Shown in pieces: positions 1 through 7,188 of a DNA stretch of 12,689 nt. Each line of letters begins with the position of its first letter. The first letter of the stretch is position 1. The notes under the pieces were generated by a model, which did no database searches, was not told the origin of the DNA, and saw only the letters and a list, made by a program, of their open reading frames with translations. The translations under genes were made by a program, and so were the position numbers. The stretch comes from Pseudofrankia asymbiotica (GTDB lineage Bacteria > Actinomycetota > Actinomycetes > Frankiales > Frankiaceae): assembly GCF_001983105.1 (NCBI RefSeq), contig NZ_MOMC01000048.1, positions 41,897-54,585 of the forward strand. The letters are read 5' to 3'.

Positions 1-672
1 CATGACGGGGAAGCTCAGCACGATGGGATCGGCGCCGCCGATCTGGTCCAGGTGGTCGGTCTGGGCGATCTGGGTGGCCGCCATGGCGGTGTAGTGCATT
101 CCGCAGACGGCGCCGGCCATGACGACGGACGCGGTGACGACGTGCGCGGTGGTGCGCACCCGGAAGGCCAGCCAGAGAGCGGCCAGCGCCGCCACCACGG
201 CGATGACGACGGAGGCGCCGGCCAGCTTCGTGTTATAGGTGACGGTGCTGCCCGCCTGCATCGCGGCCATGCCGGTGTAGTGCATGGCCGCCACGCCGAG
301 CCCCGCGATGACCCCGCCGACGACGAGACGGCCGACGCTTCTCGGGTTGCTTCCGACGATGGACAGCCCGATCGCCGAAACACCGATGGCGATCAGCAGA
401 GAAAGAGCGGTCAGCGGGAGGTTGTAAGCAAGCTGCCGATTGTCGACGTGGTATCCGAGCATTCCCATGAAATGCATGGACCAGATCGCGCCGCCCCCGA
501 GGGAGACCGCGGACGCGGCGATCCACCTGCGCCGGGCGGCGCCCTGGGCGGACGGGATGCGCAGAGCGCTCACCAGCGCGGCGAACGAGCCGATCAAGGC
601 GAGACCGATGGAACTCGCGACGAAAATGGTGTCGCTGCTGGCGTGCTCATGCGCCGCCTGGGCGGTGATCAC
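1..672 (-). CDS. MHYT-domain integral membrane sensor protein (3' end beyond the window)
   Basis: Direct translation of the minus strand from a GTG at 672 gives 224 residues that stay open to the window edge. The frame holds three spaced copies of the MHYT signature: MHFMGM at residues 66-71, MHYTGM at 130-135 and MHYTAM at 192-197. They are about 62 residues apart and lie in hydrophobic helices, the three-fold arrangement known for the MHYT domain. In the family the His/Met residues are proposed to bind a metal (probably copper) at the membrane face and sense a diatomic gas (O2, CO or NO); this is a hypothesis for the family and is not shown here. A stop (TGA at 736-738) closes the frame upstream. 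The GTG at 672 is the only reasonable start, with a GGGGGA ribosome-binding sequence just before it. Whether a GGDEF/EAL or other output domain follows cannot be seen. Confidence in the domain is high. Confidence 0.88.
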   Translation of the reverse strand, partial: MITAQAAHEHASSDTIFVASSIGLALIGSFAALVSALRIPSAQGAARRRWIAASAVSLGGGAIWSMHFMGMLGYHVDNRQLAYNLPLTALSLLIAIGVSAIGLSIVGSNPRSVGRLVVGGVIAGLGVAAMHYTGMAAMQAGSTVTYNTKLAGASVVIAVVAALAALWLAFRVRTTAHVVTASVVMAGAVCGMHYTAMAATQIAQTDHLDQIGGADPIVLSFPVM

Positions 673-1101
673 ATTTCCCCCGCATATATGAGACGCTGGC
701 CGGGCTCGCGGGCGCGGGGCGGTCCGGCAATGAGATCAAGCGTGGCAGGCGATGTTCCGTACGACCGATTGGAACGATACAGACGATAGCAATGTGGCGC
801 TTGCGACGTAGCGGTCGAACCGGATTCGCCGAATACTGCGGAACGTGGCCGGATAAGTTGCCGACGGGCATAATCGTGGCTCCGTTGGACATGAGTGGTG
901 GTGCTGTCGCCGACGGGCGTCTTCTGCATGTGGTCGGCCACTCGAAGTCATGCGGACGAGCGTCCGATGTGGTCAACCGGATGCCATCACATCAACGGCG
1001 CCGTTGATCGCCCGAATGGGCGATCAGGCGGTTTCCCCGAGGCAAGCCCCATTGGTGCCATCACCGCCGGACTCCCGGGGCGGGCCGCCGGGGCCGCGCC
1101 G
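673..1101. other. Non-coding gap between flavoprotein oxidase and MHYT gene
   Basis: I find no convincing gene in this 429-bp stretch. Base composition is visibly less GC-rich than in the flanking genes, and the open frames across it look arbitrary. It must hold the promoter of the minus-strand MHYT gene. The best candidate I can see is TTGACC (976-971, minus) followed after 18 nt by CATGAC (952-947). This would leave a leader of roughly 270 nt and is weak evidence by itself. The gap also holds the two overlapping inverted repeats listed separately, a 5-bp dyad GTTCC/GGAAC at 754-775 about 80 bp upstream of the MHYT start, and a 10-bp direct repeat GCCGACGGGC at 860-869 and 909-918. Confidence 0.6.
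991..1026. repeat. Two overlapping perfect inverted repeats (possible terminator or operator)
   Basis: ATCAACGGCGCCGTTGAT at 991-1008 is a perfect 18-bp palindrome. Its last four bases are also the start of a second inverted repeat: TGATCGCCC (1005-1013), loop GAAT, GGGCGATCA (1018-1026), a 9-bp perfect stem. The two structures share bases and cannot both form as hairpins. They lie 76-111 nt beyond the stop of the minus-strand oxidase gene and about 320 bp upstream of the MHYT start. They could be a terminator without a U-tract or an operator; the sequence does not decide between these. Confidence 0.55.
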
Positions 1102-2487
1102 TCAGCCGAGCCGCGGGTAGGGGTCAAGGTAGGCGTCGAGGAAGTCGTTGCGGAAGACGCCGGACGGATCATAACGGGTCGCCAGCCGGGCGAAGTCCGC
1201 CATCCGGGGGTACCCGGCCCGCACCTGCCCGGGATCCATCGCGAAGACCTTCCCCCAGTGCGGACGGGGGTCGAACGGGGCGAGTGCTCGCTCGACGGCG
1301 GCGACCGCGCGGGCAACGGCGGACTCGTCGGGTAGCCAGGTGAAGTGCAGCGCGAGAGCGTCGCGGCGGTAGGCGGGGCTCAGCCAGAGACCGTCCGCGG
1401 CGACCGTGCGCAGCTCGCCGATCTGGAGCGCGCCGCGGATGTCGCCGCTGACCTTGTAGACGGCCTCGATAGCCGCGGCGGCGCGGTCGCGGGGAACGAA
1501 GTACTCGGACTGGAGCTCGTCGCCGGCGCTCGGGGTGAAGCCCAGGCGGAAGTGGGGCAACCGCTCGAACCAGGGCCCGGGGGCGCCGAGCTGCTGGGTC
1601 GTGTGCACCGGGTCGACCCCGGGGATCGGGTGCAGCGGGCGCGTGGCCGGCCGGGCGCCGCACAGCTCCGCCGGCGCCGGCGCGGCTGTGCCCGCGCCGC
1701 CTTCGCGGTCTTCGCGGTCTTCGCGGTCTTCGCGGTCTTCGCCAGCCTCACGGCCTTCGCCGAGACGCCGCTTGAGCCACACCTGCGAGCCGGCGTCCGG
1801 GTCCCAGGTGGTGAACACGCTGACGCTGTAGGCCGCGCCGAGGATCTCGTCGACGCCCGCCAGCAGGCTCCCGCGCGTCAGGCCCTCGTAGACGTGCTGG
1901 CTGACCTGGAACGTCGGGACGACCTCCAGGGTCAGCGCGACGACGACGCCGAGCGCGCCCAGGGCGACCACGTGGCCGTCGAAGTCCTCGTCGACGCCCC
2001 GCCTCACGGTCACGAGCTCTCCCGACGAGGTGACCAGGTCGAGAGCGACGACGGAGGTCGCCAGGTTGCCGTTGCGCTCGCCCGAGCCGTGCGTCGCCGT
2101 CGCGCACGCCCCGGCGATCGAGATGTGCGGCAGCGACCCGAGGTTGCGCAGCGCCCAGCCCGCCGCGTCGAGCTCCCGGCCCAGGTCGCCGTAGCGGGTG
2201 CCGGCGCTCACCGTCACCTCCCGCGCGGCGGGGTCGAGGCGGACGAGGCGTGGCAACCCGGCGGTCGAGATCAGCGTGCCGTCCGTGTCGGCGATCCGGT
2301 TGAACGAGTGCCGGGTGCCGAGCGGGCGCACCGCGCCGCCGCCGGTCACGGCCCGCGCGAGCTCGGCGACCGACGTCGGGGTGACGACGCGGGCCGCCGC
2401 GAACGTCACGTTCTCCGCCCAGTTGCGCTCCGAGGTGCGCCCGCCGTCGTCCCCGCGGTCATCCCTGTCGTCGCCGCCGCCCTTCAC
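1102..2487 (-). CDS. Alditol/xylitol oxidase-like FAD-linked oxidase (FAD_binding_4 + ALO domains)
   Basis: The 461-residue protein follows the vanillyl-alcohol-oxidase fold of actinobacterial alditol oxidase. An N-terminal FAD-binding domain (about residues 23-195) is followed by a C-terminal substrate domain ending in HWGKVF. The GTRHSF motif holds His60, matching the histidine that carries covalent FAD in Streptomyces AldO. GSLPHIS (117-123), ELRTV (Glu358, Arg360), HFTW (Thr383) and Lys413 match residues lining the AldO active site. The expected reaction is oxidation of a polyol such as xylitol or sorbitol to an aldose with O2 to H2O2; the exact substrate is inferred. I chose GTG at 2487 because GGAGG lies 9 nt before it; an in-frame GTG at 2553 has no such site and only adds a charged tail. 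Residues 249-262 are an (EDR)n insertion made by a 9-bp DNA repeat. The gene starts 102 bp after the ABC permease and may share its transcript. Confidence 0.88.
   Translation of the reverse strand: MKGGGDDRDDRGDDGGRTSERNWAENVTFAAARVVTPTSVAELARAVTGGGAVRPLGTRHSFNRIADTDGTLISTAGLPRLVRLDPAAREVTVSAGTRYGDLGRELDAAGWALRNLGSLPHISIAGACATATHGSGERNGNLATSVVALDLVTSSGELVTVRRGVDEDFDGHVVALGALGVVVALTLEVVPTFQVSQHVYEGLTRGSLLAGVDEILGAAYSVSVFTTWDPDAGSQVWLKRRLGEGREAGEDREDREDREDREGGAGTAAPAPAELCGARPATRPLHPIPGVDPVHTTQQLGAPGPWFERLPHFRLGFTPSAGDELQSEYFVPRDRAAAAIEAVYKVSGDIRGALQIGELRTVAADGLWLSPAYRRDALALHFTWLPDESAVARAVAAVERALAPFDPRPHWGKVFAMDPGQVRAGYPRMADFARLATRYDPSGVFRNDFLDAYLDPYPRLG
1701..1742. repeat. 9-bp tandem repeat inside the oxidase gene
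   Basis: Four identical copies of CTTCGCGGT (1701-1736) are followed by a partial copy (1737-1742). On the minus strand they encode Glu-Asp-Arg repeated four times. Because the unit is nine bases, copy-number change would keep the reading frame. The insertion sits in the middle of the substrate domain, where AldO has a shorter loop, so it is probably a surface loop. Confidence 0.9.
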
Positions 2488-2589
2488 GCCGCCGTTCCTC
2501 CGTCCGTCCGCCCTCGTCGCCCTTTCCGCCGAACCAGGCGACGAGTGTCGCACCCATCGCTGCTGGTCTTCTCGTGGGGACGGTCCCGG

Positions 2590-5190
2590 TCACTCCTGGA
2601 CGGCGGCCAGGTCGGCGGGGTCGCGGCGCAGCAGCAGGGACGCGGGGATGACGCTGGCCAGCAGGGCGATGGCGAGGCAGGTCGCGGCGATCGCGCCGAG
2701 CGGGCCCCAGGGAATGACGATCGGCACGGACGGCGCGAGATCCGCCAGGCCGTACTGGGCGCCCCAGGCGGTGATCCCGGTGACCGCGGCGGCCAGCGCC
2801 GCGCCGACGCCGGTCACCACGACAGCCTCGGTACCGACGACGGCCAGCACCTGCCGGCGGGTCGCGCCGGCCAGGCGGACGGTGGCGAACTCGCGGGTCC
2901 GGTCCCGGGTGGCCATGACCAGCGTGTTCGCGATCGCGATCGCGGTGTAGACGAGCGCCATGCCGAGCACCACCACCGACGCCTGCCGGTTGGCCCTGGC
3001 CTGCTCCGCGTTCGCCGCGGACAGGTACTCGTCGGTGCCGACCGTCTTCCCGACGCCACCGGTGGCCGTCGCCACGGCGGCGGCGACGCCGGCCCGGTCG
3101 GCCGCCGACCGCGCCGCCTCCGGCGTGAGGCGCAGGTAGACGACCGTCGCGAGCGCCGGCTCGTGCCCGGTGCGCAGCGCCGCCGGCAGCAGGAAGGTCT
3201 CGTCGAGGTCGAGCCGCCGGTCGAGCACGGCGACCACCCGTGGCCGCGCCGGCGTCGAGTCGGCGAGCCACAGCTCGGCCCGCTCGCCCAGCTTCCACCG
3301 GCTGCCGGCCGGCACGGCGACCGTGTCGGTGCCGGTGAGGTCGGCCAGCCGGCCGGCGGTCACCGGGATGTCGAGCATGCCGGCGAGATCCGCGCCGGTG
3401 GCGTAGCGGGCGGCCCAGGGCTCGAGATCCTCGTCGTCGCGGACGTAGACGGAGGCGTCGCCGACGGGCACGGCGGCCCGCACGCCGGGGACAGCGCGCA
3501 GCGCCTGGACGGCGGCGTCGGGCAGGCCGGCGCCGACGGCCGGCACGACCAGCGCGTCCGCGGTGATCTGGTCGCGGGCGGCGCTGTCGGTCGCCGCCTG
3601 CAGCGTGCCGAAGCCGGTGAGCGTCGCGCCGGCGATGCCGAGCGTCACCAGGATCGGCGCCGCCGTCGCCGCCGTGCGCCGGACGGCGCCGCGGGCGCCA
3701 TGGCGGGCGAGCAGCCCGACCGCCCCCGGCGAGGCGGCCAGCGGCGCGGTGAGCAGCCACGCCAGCGGCGGGATGATCAGTGGCGCGAACAGCGCGAACC
3801 CCACGATCAGCAGCATCGCGGCGACGATGATCAATGCCACGGCGCTCGCCGAGGGGCTCACCATCAACACCGCGATGAGCGGAACGGAGCCGCCGAACGC
3901 GAGCAGGCCGATGACGGTGCGGCCCACGGTCATCGCCCGCCGGTCCACCGCCGCCTCCCGCAGCGCCTCGACCGGCCGGATTCGGCCGGCGCGCCACGCC
4001 GCCGCCCAGGCGCCCCCCAGCGCGACCAGCAGGCCCGTGCCGAACGCCGGGGTCACCGCCCAGAAGACGAAATGGGCCGTGAAGTCGCTGGGCGCGAACC
4101 CGGTACGGACCAGTACCTCGGCGAACGCCGGGGCGAGCAGCGTGCCCAGCAGCACGCCCGAGAGGGAGGCCAGCAGGCCGACCGCGAGCGCCTCGCCGAG
4201 CACGAGCCGGAACACCTGACGCGGCGTGGCTCCGGCGGCGCGCAGCAGGCCGAACTCGCGCCGGCGGGCCGCGACGGCGTAGGCGAACGTCCCGGCGACG
4301 ACGAAGACCGACACGAAGCCGCCGAGGCCGGTGGTGGTGCCGAGCAGGGCGATCGCGACCGTGCGGCGCTCGCCGTCCGGGTCGGGTTCGCCGGCCCGGC
4401 GGCTGTTGCCGGTGAGCACCCTGACGGAGCCGTCGTCGGCGCGCGCGTCGTGGATGACGGCCCGCGCCGCCGCCGCGAGCGCCGCCGCGTCGCGCGGCCG
4501 CGCGGGGTCGCCGGCCGCGCCGCCGGTGCTGGTGCTGGTGCCGGCGCCGGTCGTGGCCGGACGGACCGCCAGCGCCACCGCCGTGACCCGGCCGTCCGCC
4601 AGCTCCATGGCGACGGGATCAGTCGCGTAGAACGCCCCCGGCGCGTCGGTGCGCAGCACCCCGCTCACCGTGAACACGCGAGTGCCATGCGCGGTCGCCA
4701 CGGTGACGCGGTCGCCGGGGCGGTGGCCGGTGGGCGCGCTGAGCACGACGTCCCCGGCCGCCCGCGGCGCACCCCCCGCGACCCAGGAGTAGGGATGCAG
4801 GGCCGCGGCGGACCACGGGTGGACGGTGTCACCCGGCGCGCCGTCGGCGGCCGCGTAGCCGGCGACGTCGACGACCACCGCCGCCTCGCCGCCCAGGGCG
4901 GCCTGGAGCCGGTCGGCGAGCCCGGCCGGCAGCGCGCGGGTGCGGATCGTCCTGGTCGAGGACGTCTCCCGGTCCTCGCCGGAGCCGCTCGTGATGCTGA
5001 CCTTGCCGGCGCCGGCGACGACGACGTCGGGCGCGGTGTACCAGCGCGGGGCGCGCCCCGAGCCGCCGACGGTGCTGACCAGCGTCAGCGTCATCGCCGC
5101 CAGCAGCGCGACACCGAGCGCCAGCGCGAGGAACGTCCCCAGCAGGCTGCTCATGCGGGCCCGGACGATGTGCCAGACGAGCCCGGTCAT
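2590..5190 (-). CDS. ABC transporter permease, MacB/FtsX-like (two FtsX units)
   Basis: This 866-residue permease has a first membrane segment at about residues 14-40, then a large extracellular domain (about 45-275). Three helices follow at about 280-400. The middle hydrophobic block is at about 424-530, then a second extracellular domain (about 535-735), and the last three helices are at about 738-855. Each FtsX unit carries the typical cytoplasmic stretch before the helix pair (REFGLLRAAGATPRQV near 312 and REFATVRLAGATRRQV near 766). This duplicated layout is usual for actinobacterial permeases of the MacB/LolCE class, which move lipoproteins, peptides or drugs rather than importing nutrients; the substrate is unknown. 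The ATG at 5190 overlaps the TGA of the ATPase gene in the sequence ATGA, so the two are almost certainly translationally coupled. The same frame stays open upstream to 5835, but that part lies in the ATPase gene and is not real coding sequence. Confidence 0.9.
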   Translation of the reverse strand: MTGLVWHIVRARMSSLLGTFLALALGVALLAAMTLTLVSTVGGSGRAPRWYTAPDVVVAGAGKVSITSGSGEDRETSSTRTIRTRALPAGLADRLQAALGGEAAVVVDVAGYAAADGAPGDTVHPWSAAALHPYSWVAGGAPRAAGDVVLSAPTGHRPGDRVTVATAHGTRVFTVSGVLRTDAPGAFYATDPVAMELADGRVTAVALAVRPATTGAGTSTSTGGAAGDPARPRDAAALAAAARAVIHDARADDGSVRVLTGNSRRAGEPDPDGERRTVAIALLGTTTGLGGFVSVFVVAGTFAYAVAARRREFGLLRAAGATPRQVFRLVLGEALAVGLLASLSGVLLGTLLAPAFAEVLVRTGFAPSDFTAHFVFWAVTPAFGTGLLVALGGAWAAAWRAGRIRPVEALREAAVDRRAMTVGRTVIGLLAFGGSVPLIAVLMVSPSASAVALIIVAAMLLIVGFALFAPLIIPPLAWLLTAPLAASPGAVGLLARHGARGAVRRTAATAAPILVTLGIAGATLTGFGTLQAATDSAARDQITADALVVPAVGAGLPDAAVQALRAVPGVRAAVPVGDASVYVRDDEDLEPWAARYATGADLAGMLDIPVTAGRLADLTGTDTVAVPAGSRWKLGERAELWLADSTPARPRVVAVLDRRLDLDETFLLPAALRTGHEPALATVVYLRLTPEAARSAADRAGVAAAVATATGGVGKTVGTDEYLSAANAEQARANRQASVVVLGMALVYTAIAIANTLVMATRDRTREFATVRLAGATRRQVLAVVGTEAVVVTGVGAALAAAVTGITAWGAQYGLADLAPSVPIVIPWGPLGAIAATCLAIALLASVIPASLLLRRDPADLAAVQE

Positions 5191-6053
5191 CTCAGCTTCT
5201 CCCCACCGGGCTCGAGGCCAACAGGCTCGTGACCATCGGGCTCGTGGCGATCGGCCTCGTGACGGTCGGGCTCGAGGCCCGCGAGCCGGGCGGCGACGGT
5301 GGCCGGGTCCGGGTCGAGCAGCTCGCCGGCGGCCCGGCCGTCGACGAGGAACGCGACCCGGTCGGCGTAGGAGGCGGCGACCGGGTCGTGGGTGACCATC
5401 ACGATCGTCTGGCCGTCGACGTCGACCAGTTCGCGCAGCAGCGTCAGCACATCGCGGCCGGTCCGGGTGTCCAGCGCCCCGGTCGGCTCGTCGGCGAAGA
5501 GCACCGCCGGCCGGGTGACCAGCGCCCGCGCGATGGCGACCCGCTGCTGCTGGCCGCCGGACAGCTCGGCCGGCCGGTGCCGGCCGCGCCCGGCGAGCCC
5601 GACGGCGGCGAGCACGTCCCGCACCTCCCGCCGCCGCGGCCGGCGGCCGGCCAGCCGCAGCGGCAGCGCCACGTTCAGCTCGGCGGACAGCGCCGGAACG
5701 AGGTTGAACGACTGGAAGACGAAGCCGATCCGCTCCCGGCGCAGCATCGTCAGCTCGTTCTCGCTCAGCCGGCGCAGGTCCACCCCGTCGAGGAACACCT
5801 CGCCGGCACTCGGCCGGTCGAGCCCCGCCGCGCACTGCAGCAGCGTCGACTTGCCCGAGCCGGACGGCCCCATCACCGCGACGAACGTGCCCCGGTCGAT
5901 GTCGAGGGTCACGCCGTCCAGGGCGGTCACGGCCGCCGCCCGCCGCCCGTAGACCTTGCGGACGTCGCGCAGCGCCACCGCGCTGCTGTCGGGGGCGCTC
6001 GGCGCGGGCAGGACCTCGTCGCCGCCCCGCGCCCTTTGCTCGAGCTTTTCCAT
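5187..6053 (-). CDS. ABC transporter ATP-binding protein (MacB/LolD family)
   Basis: This 288-residue ATPase shows every nucleotide-binding motif in order: Walker A GPSGSGKST (62-70), Q-loop FQSFNLVP with Gln114, signature LSGGQ (164-168), Walker B VLFADEP (184-190) and switch histidine in VTHD (His222). The FQSFNLVP loop and TGALD after Walker B are typical of the MacB/LolD group that pairs with FtsX-like permeases. It energises the permease encoded immediately downstream. The stop TGA overlaps the permease ATG. The start is ATG 6053, with a GGTGAG sequence 8 nt upstream. After the usual end of the family (about residue 258) there is a tail of about 30 residues built from five-residue units of the HEPDG/HEADR type. 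It is encoded by a degenerate 15-bp tandem repeat and is rich in His, Glu and Asp. Confidence 0.93.
   Translation of the reverse strand: MEKLEQRARGGDEVLPAPSAPDSSAVALRDVRKVYGRRAAAVTALDGVTLDIDRGTFVAVMGPSGSGKSTLLQCAAGLDRPSAGEVFLDGVDLRRLSENELTMLRRERIGFVFQSFNLVPALSAELNVALPLRLAGRRPRRREVRDVLAAVGLAGRGRHRPAELSGGQQQRVAIARALVTRPAVLFADEPTGALDTRTGRDVLTLLRELVDVDGQTIVMVTHDPVAASYADRVAFLVDGRAAGELLDPDPATVAARLAGLEPDRHEADRHEPDGHEPVGLEPGGEKLR
5211..5279. repeat. 15-bp tandem repeat at the 3' end of the ABC ATPase gene
   Basis: Consecutive 15-bp units start at 5211, 5226, 5241, 5256 and (partial) 5271. Each begins CTCG[TA]G, for example CTCGTGACCATCGGG and CTCGTGACGGTCGGG. On the minus strand they encode five-residue units ending the ATPase (residues about 259-284). 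The copies differ mainly in the middle, so the array is partly decayed. Confidence 0.85.
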
Positions 6054-6214
6054 GAGATCAGCTCACCAGCGCGGCGCCCTGGGCACACTGGTGCTGCGCC
6101 CCGAGCCCTGGTGGGGCTAGCCGGTGCCACCCGGAGGGGCGCGCCGCCCGCGGTGGCCGGTGGCTGATGGCCGATGGCGGGTGACGGGCCGGCGGTGGGC
6201 GGTGGGGTGGGCCG
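6054..6214. other. Intergenic region upstream of the ABC operon, G-rich
   Basis: This 161-bp gap separates the SDR gene end from the ABC ATPase start; both are minus-strand genes. It should hold the ABC promoter unless the operon is read from the SDR gene, but I cannot pick convincing -35/-10 boxes in it. Between 6179 and 6211 the plus strand has five runs of three or more G (6179-6181, 6186-6188, 6197-6199, 6204-6207, 6209-6211), a G-quadruplex-like arrangement. In GC-rich DNA this may be chance. Confidence 0.4.
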
Positions 6215-7114
6215 TCAGAGGTGGTAGCCGCCGTCGACGTCGAGCATGACGCCGGTGACGTAGGCGGCGCGTGGCGACGCGAGGAAGCAGACGGCCTCGG
6301 CGACGTCGGTCGCCGCGCCGAAGCGGCGCAGCGGGATGTTGCGGCGGGCGACGTCGAGCGCGCCGTCCGCGTAGGCGCCGGCGCTGATCAGCCGCTCGGC
6401 CATCCCGTCGGTCAGCATGCCTGGGCCGACGCAGTTCAGCCGCACCCCGAACCGGCCCTCCTCGGCCGCGAGGGCGCGCACCACCGACTCGACCGCCCCC
6501 TTCGGGCCGGCGGACAGGCCGTCGCGGACCGGGTAGCGGCGGGTCGCCGCCGTGGTGACCGCCACGACGCTGCCCCGGGCGGCCCGCAGCGCCGGCAGCG
6601 CCGGCTGGACGAGGTTGAAGAACGCCACCACCTCGCCCTCCACCTGGCGGCGGAACATGGCCGGGCTCACCGTCGACAGGTGCCGCTGCGGGACGTGCGG
6701 GCCGGAGGCGACCACCAGGGTGTGCACCGCGCCGAACCGGGCGGCGGCGTCGGCGACGAACGCGGCCGTCTCCGCCTCGTCCTCGAGCTCGAGCTGGCGG
6801 GCCTCGCCGCGGCGCCCGGCGGCCTCGACCGCCGCCGTGGTCGCCGCCGCCGCGTCGGCGTTGCGGTGGTAGGTGAGGACGACGTCGCTGCCGCGCTCGG
6901 CGAGCAGCCGGCAGACCGCCGCGCCGATCCCGCCGCTTCCGCCGGCGACGACCGCCACTCCGGGCAGGCGGGCGAAGTCCCGCCCCCCGCCCGCCGCCCC
7001 CACCGCCGGGGCGGCGAGGCCTGGCCGGGAGCCGGCGTCACCGTCGAGGACGACGGGCTCACCCGAGCCAGCGTCGAGAACGACGGGCTCACCCGCGTCG
7101 CCGTCGCCGCCCAC
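6215..7114 (-). CDS. Divergent short-chain dehydrogenase/reductase (SDR) family protein
   Basis: The protein has the SDR Rossmann fold: a glycine-rich nucleotide loop AGGSGGIG (57-64), a basic stretch after strand 2 (YHRN, 82-85) that would favour NADP(H), and the family's C-terminal end VTGVMLDVDGGYHL. The catalytic region is unusual. The NNAG motif is replaced by VASGP (135-139). The Ser position is in a TTAAT stretch (187-191), and the YxxxK motif reads SAGPK (201-205), so the lysine is kept but the tyrosine is a serine. Tyr194 is nearby but at the wrong spacing. It may be a divergent reductase using another acid, or a non-catalytic SDR; the substrate is unknown. The start is uncertain: GTG 7114 gives 299 residues with a repetitive tail of about 50 residues, and internal GTGs at codons 38 or 53 would start closer to the fold. 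Confidence 0.8.
   Translation of the reverse strand: MGGDGDAGEPVVLDAGSGEPVVLDGDAGSRPGLAAPAVGAAGGGRDFARLPGVAVVAGGSGGIGAAVCRLLAERGSDVVLTYHRNADAAAATTAAVEAAGRRGEARQLELEDEAETAAFVADAAARFGAVHTLVVASGPHVPQRHLSTVSPAMFRRQVEGEVVAFFNLVQPALPALRAARGSVVAVTTAATRRYPVRDGLSAGPKGAVESVVRALAAEEGRFGVRLNCVGPGMLTDGMAERLISAGAYADGALDVARRNIPLRRFGAATDVAEAVCFLASPRAAYVTGVMLDVDGGYHL
7042..7095. repeat. 30-bp direct duplication at the 5' end of the SDR gene
   Basis: A 24-bp segment, ending in CGACGGGCTCACCCG in both copies, occurs at 7042-7065 and again at 7072-7095 with one mismatch, so the period is 30 bp. On the minus strand it encodes two copies of GEPVVLD in the first 24 residues of the longest SDR reading frame. If the true SDR start is internal, this repeat is upstream DNA and not protein. 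Confidence 0.85.
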
Positions 7115-7188
7115 CCGGCTACCGTGCCGCGACGCGCTCCGACATGCAACGGGTTCTAGTCCGGCGTCGGATCATCCGGGGCCGCGGG

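Noticed and set aside
647..976. A 109-codon minus-strand open frame in the gap before the MHYT gene
   Set aside because: It overlaps the MHYT start in another frame, has no domain-like pattern, and lies in less GC-rich DNA typical of non-coding sequence.
1701..1742. The repeat array considered as a CRISPR array
   Set aside because: The units are 9 bp and contiguous with no spacers, and lie within a coding frame.
1345..5232. A 1295-codon plus-strand open frame opposite the oxidase and ABC permease genes
   Set aside because: The product is Arg/Gly/Ala-rich without any recognisable domain, and the minus strand encodes two clear families there. Long antisense frames are a by-product of GC-biased third positions.
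5191..5835. N-terminal extension of the permease frame far into the ATPase gene
   Set aside because: The extension is an out-of-frame reading of the ATPase; the permease has a proper ATG at 5190 in the ATGA overlap and a normal first membrane helix from there.
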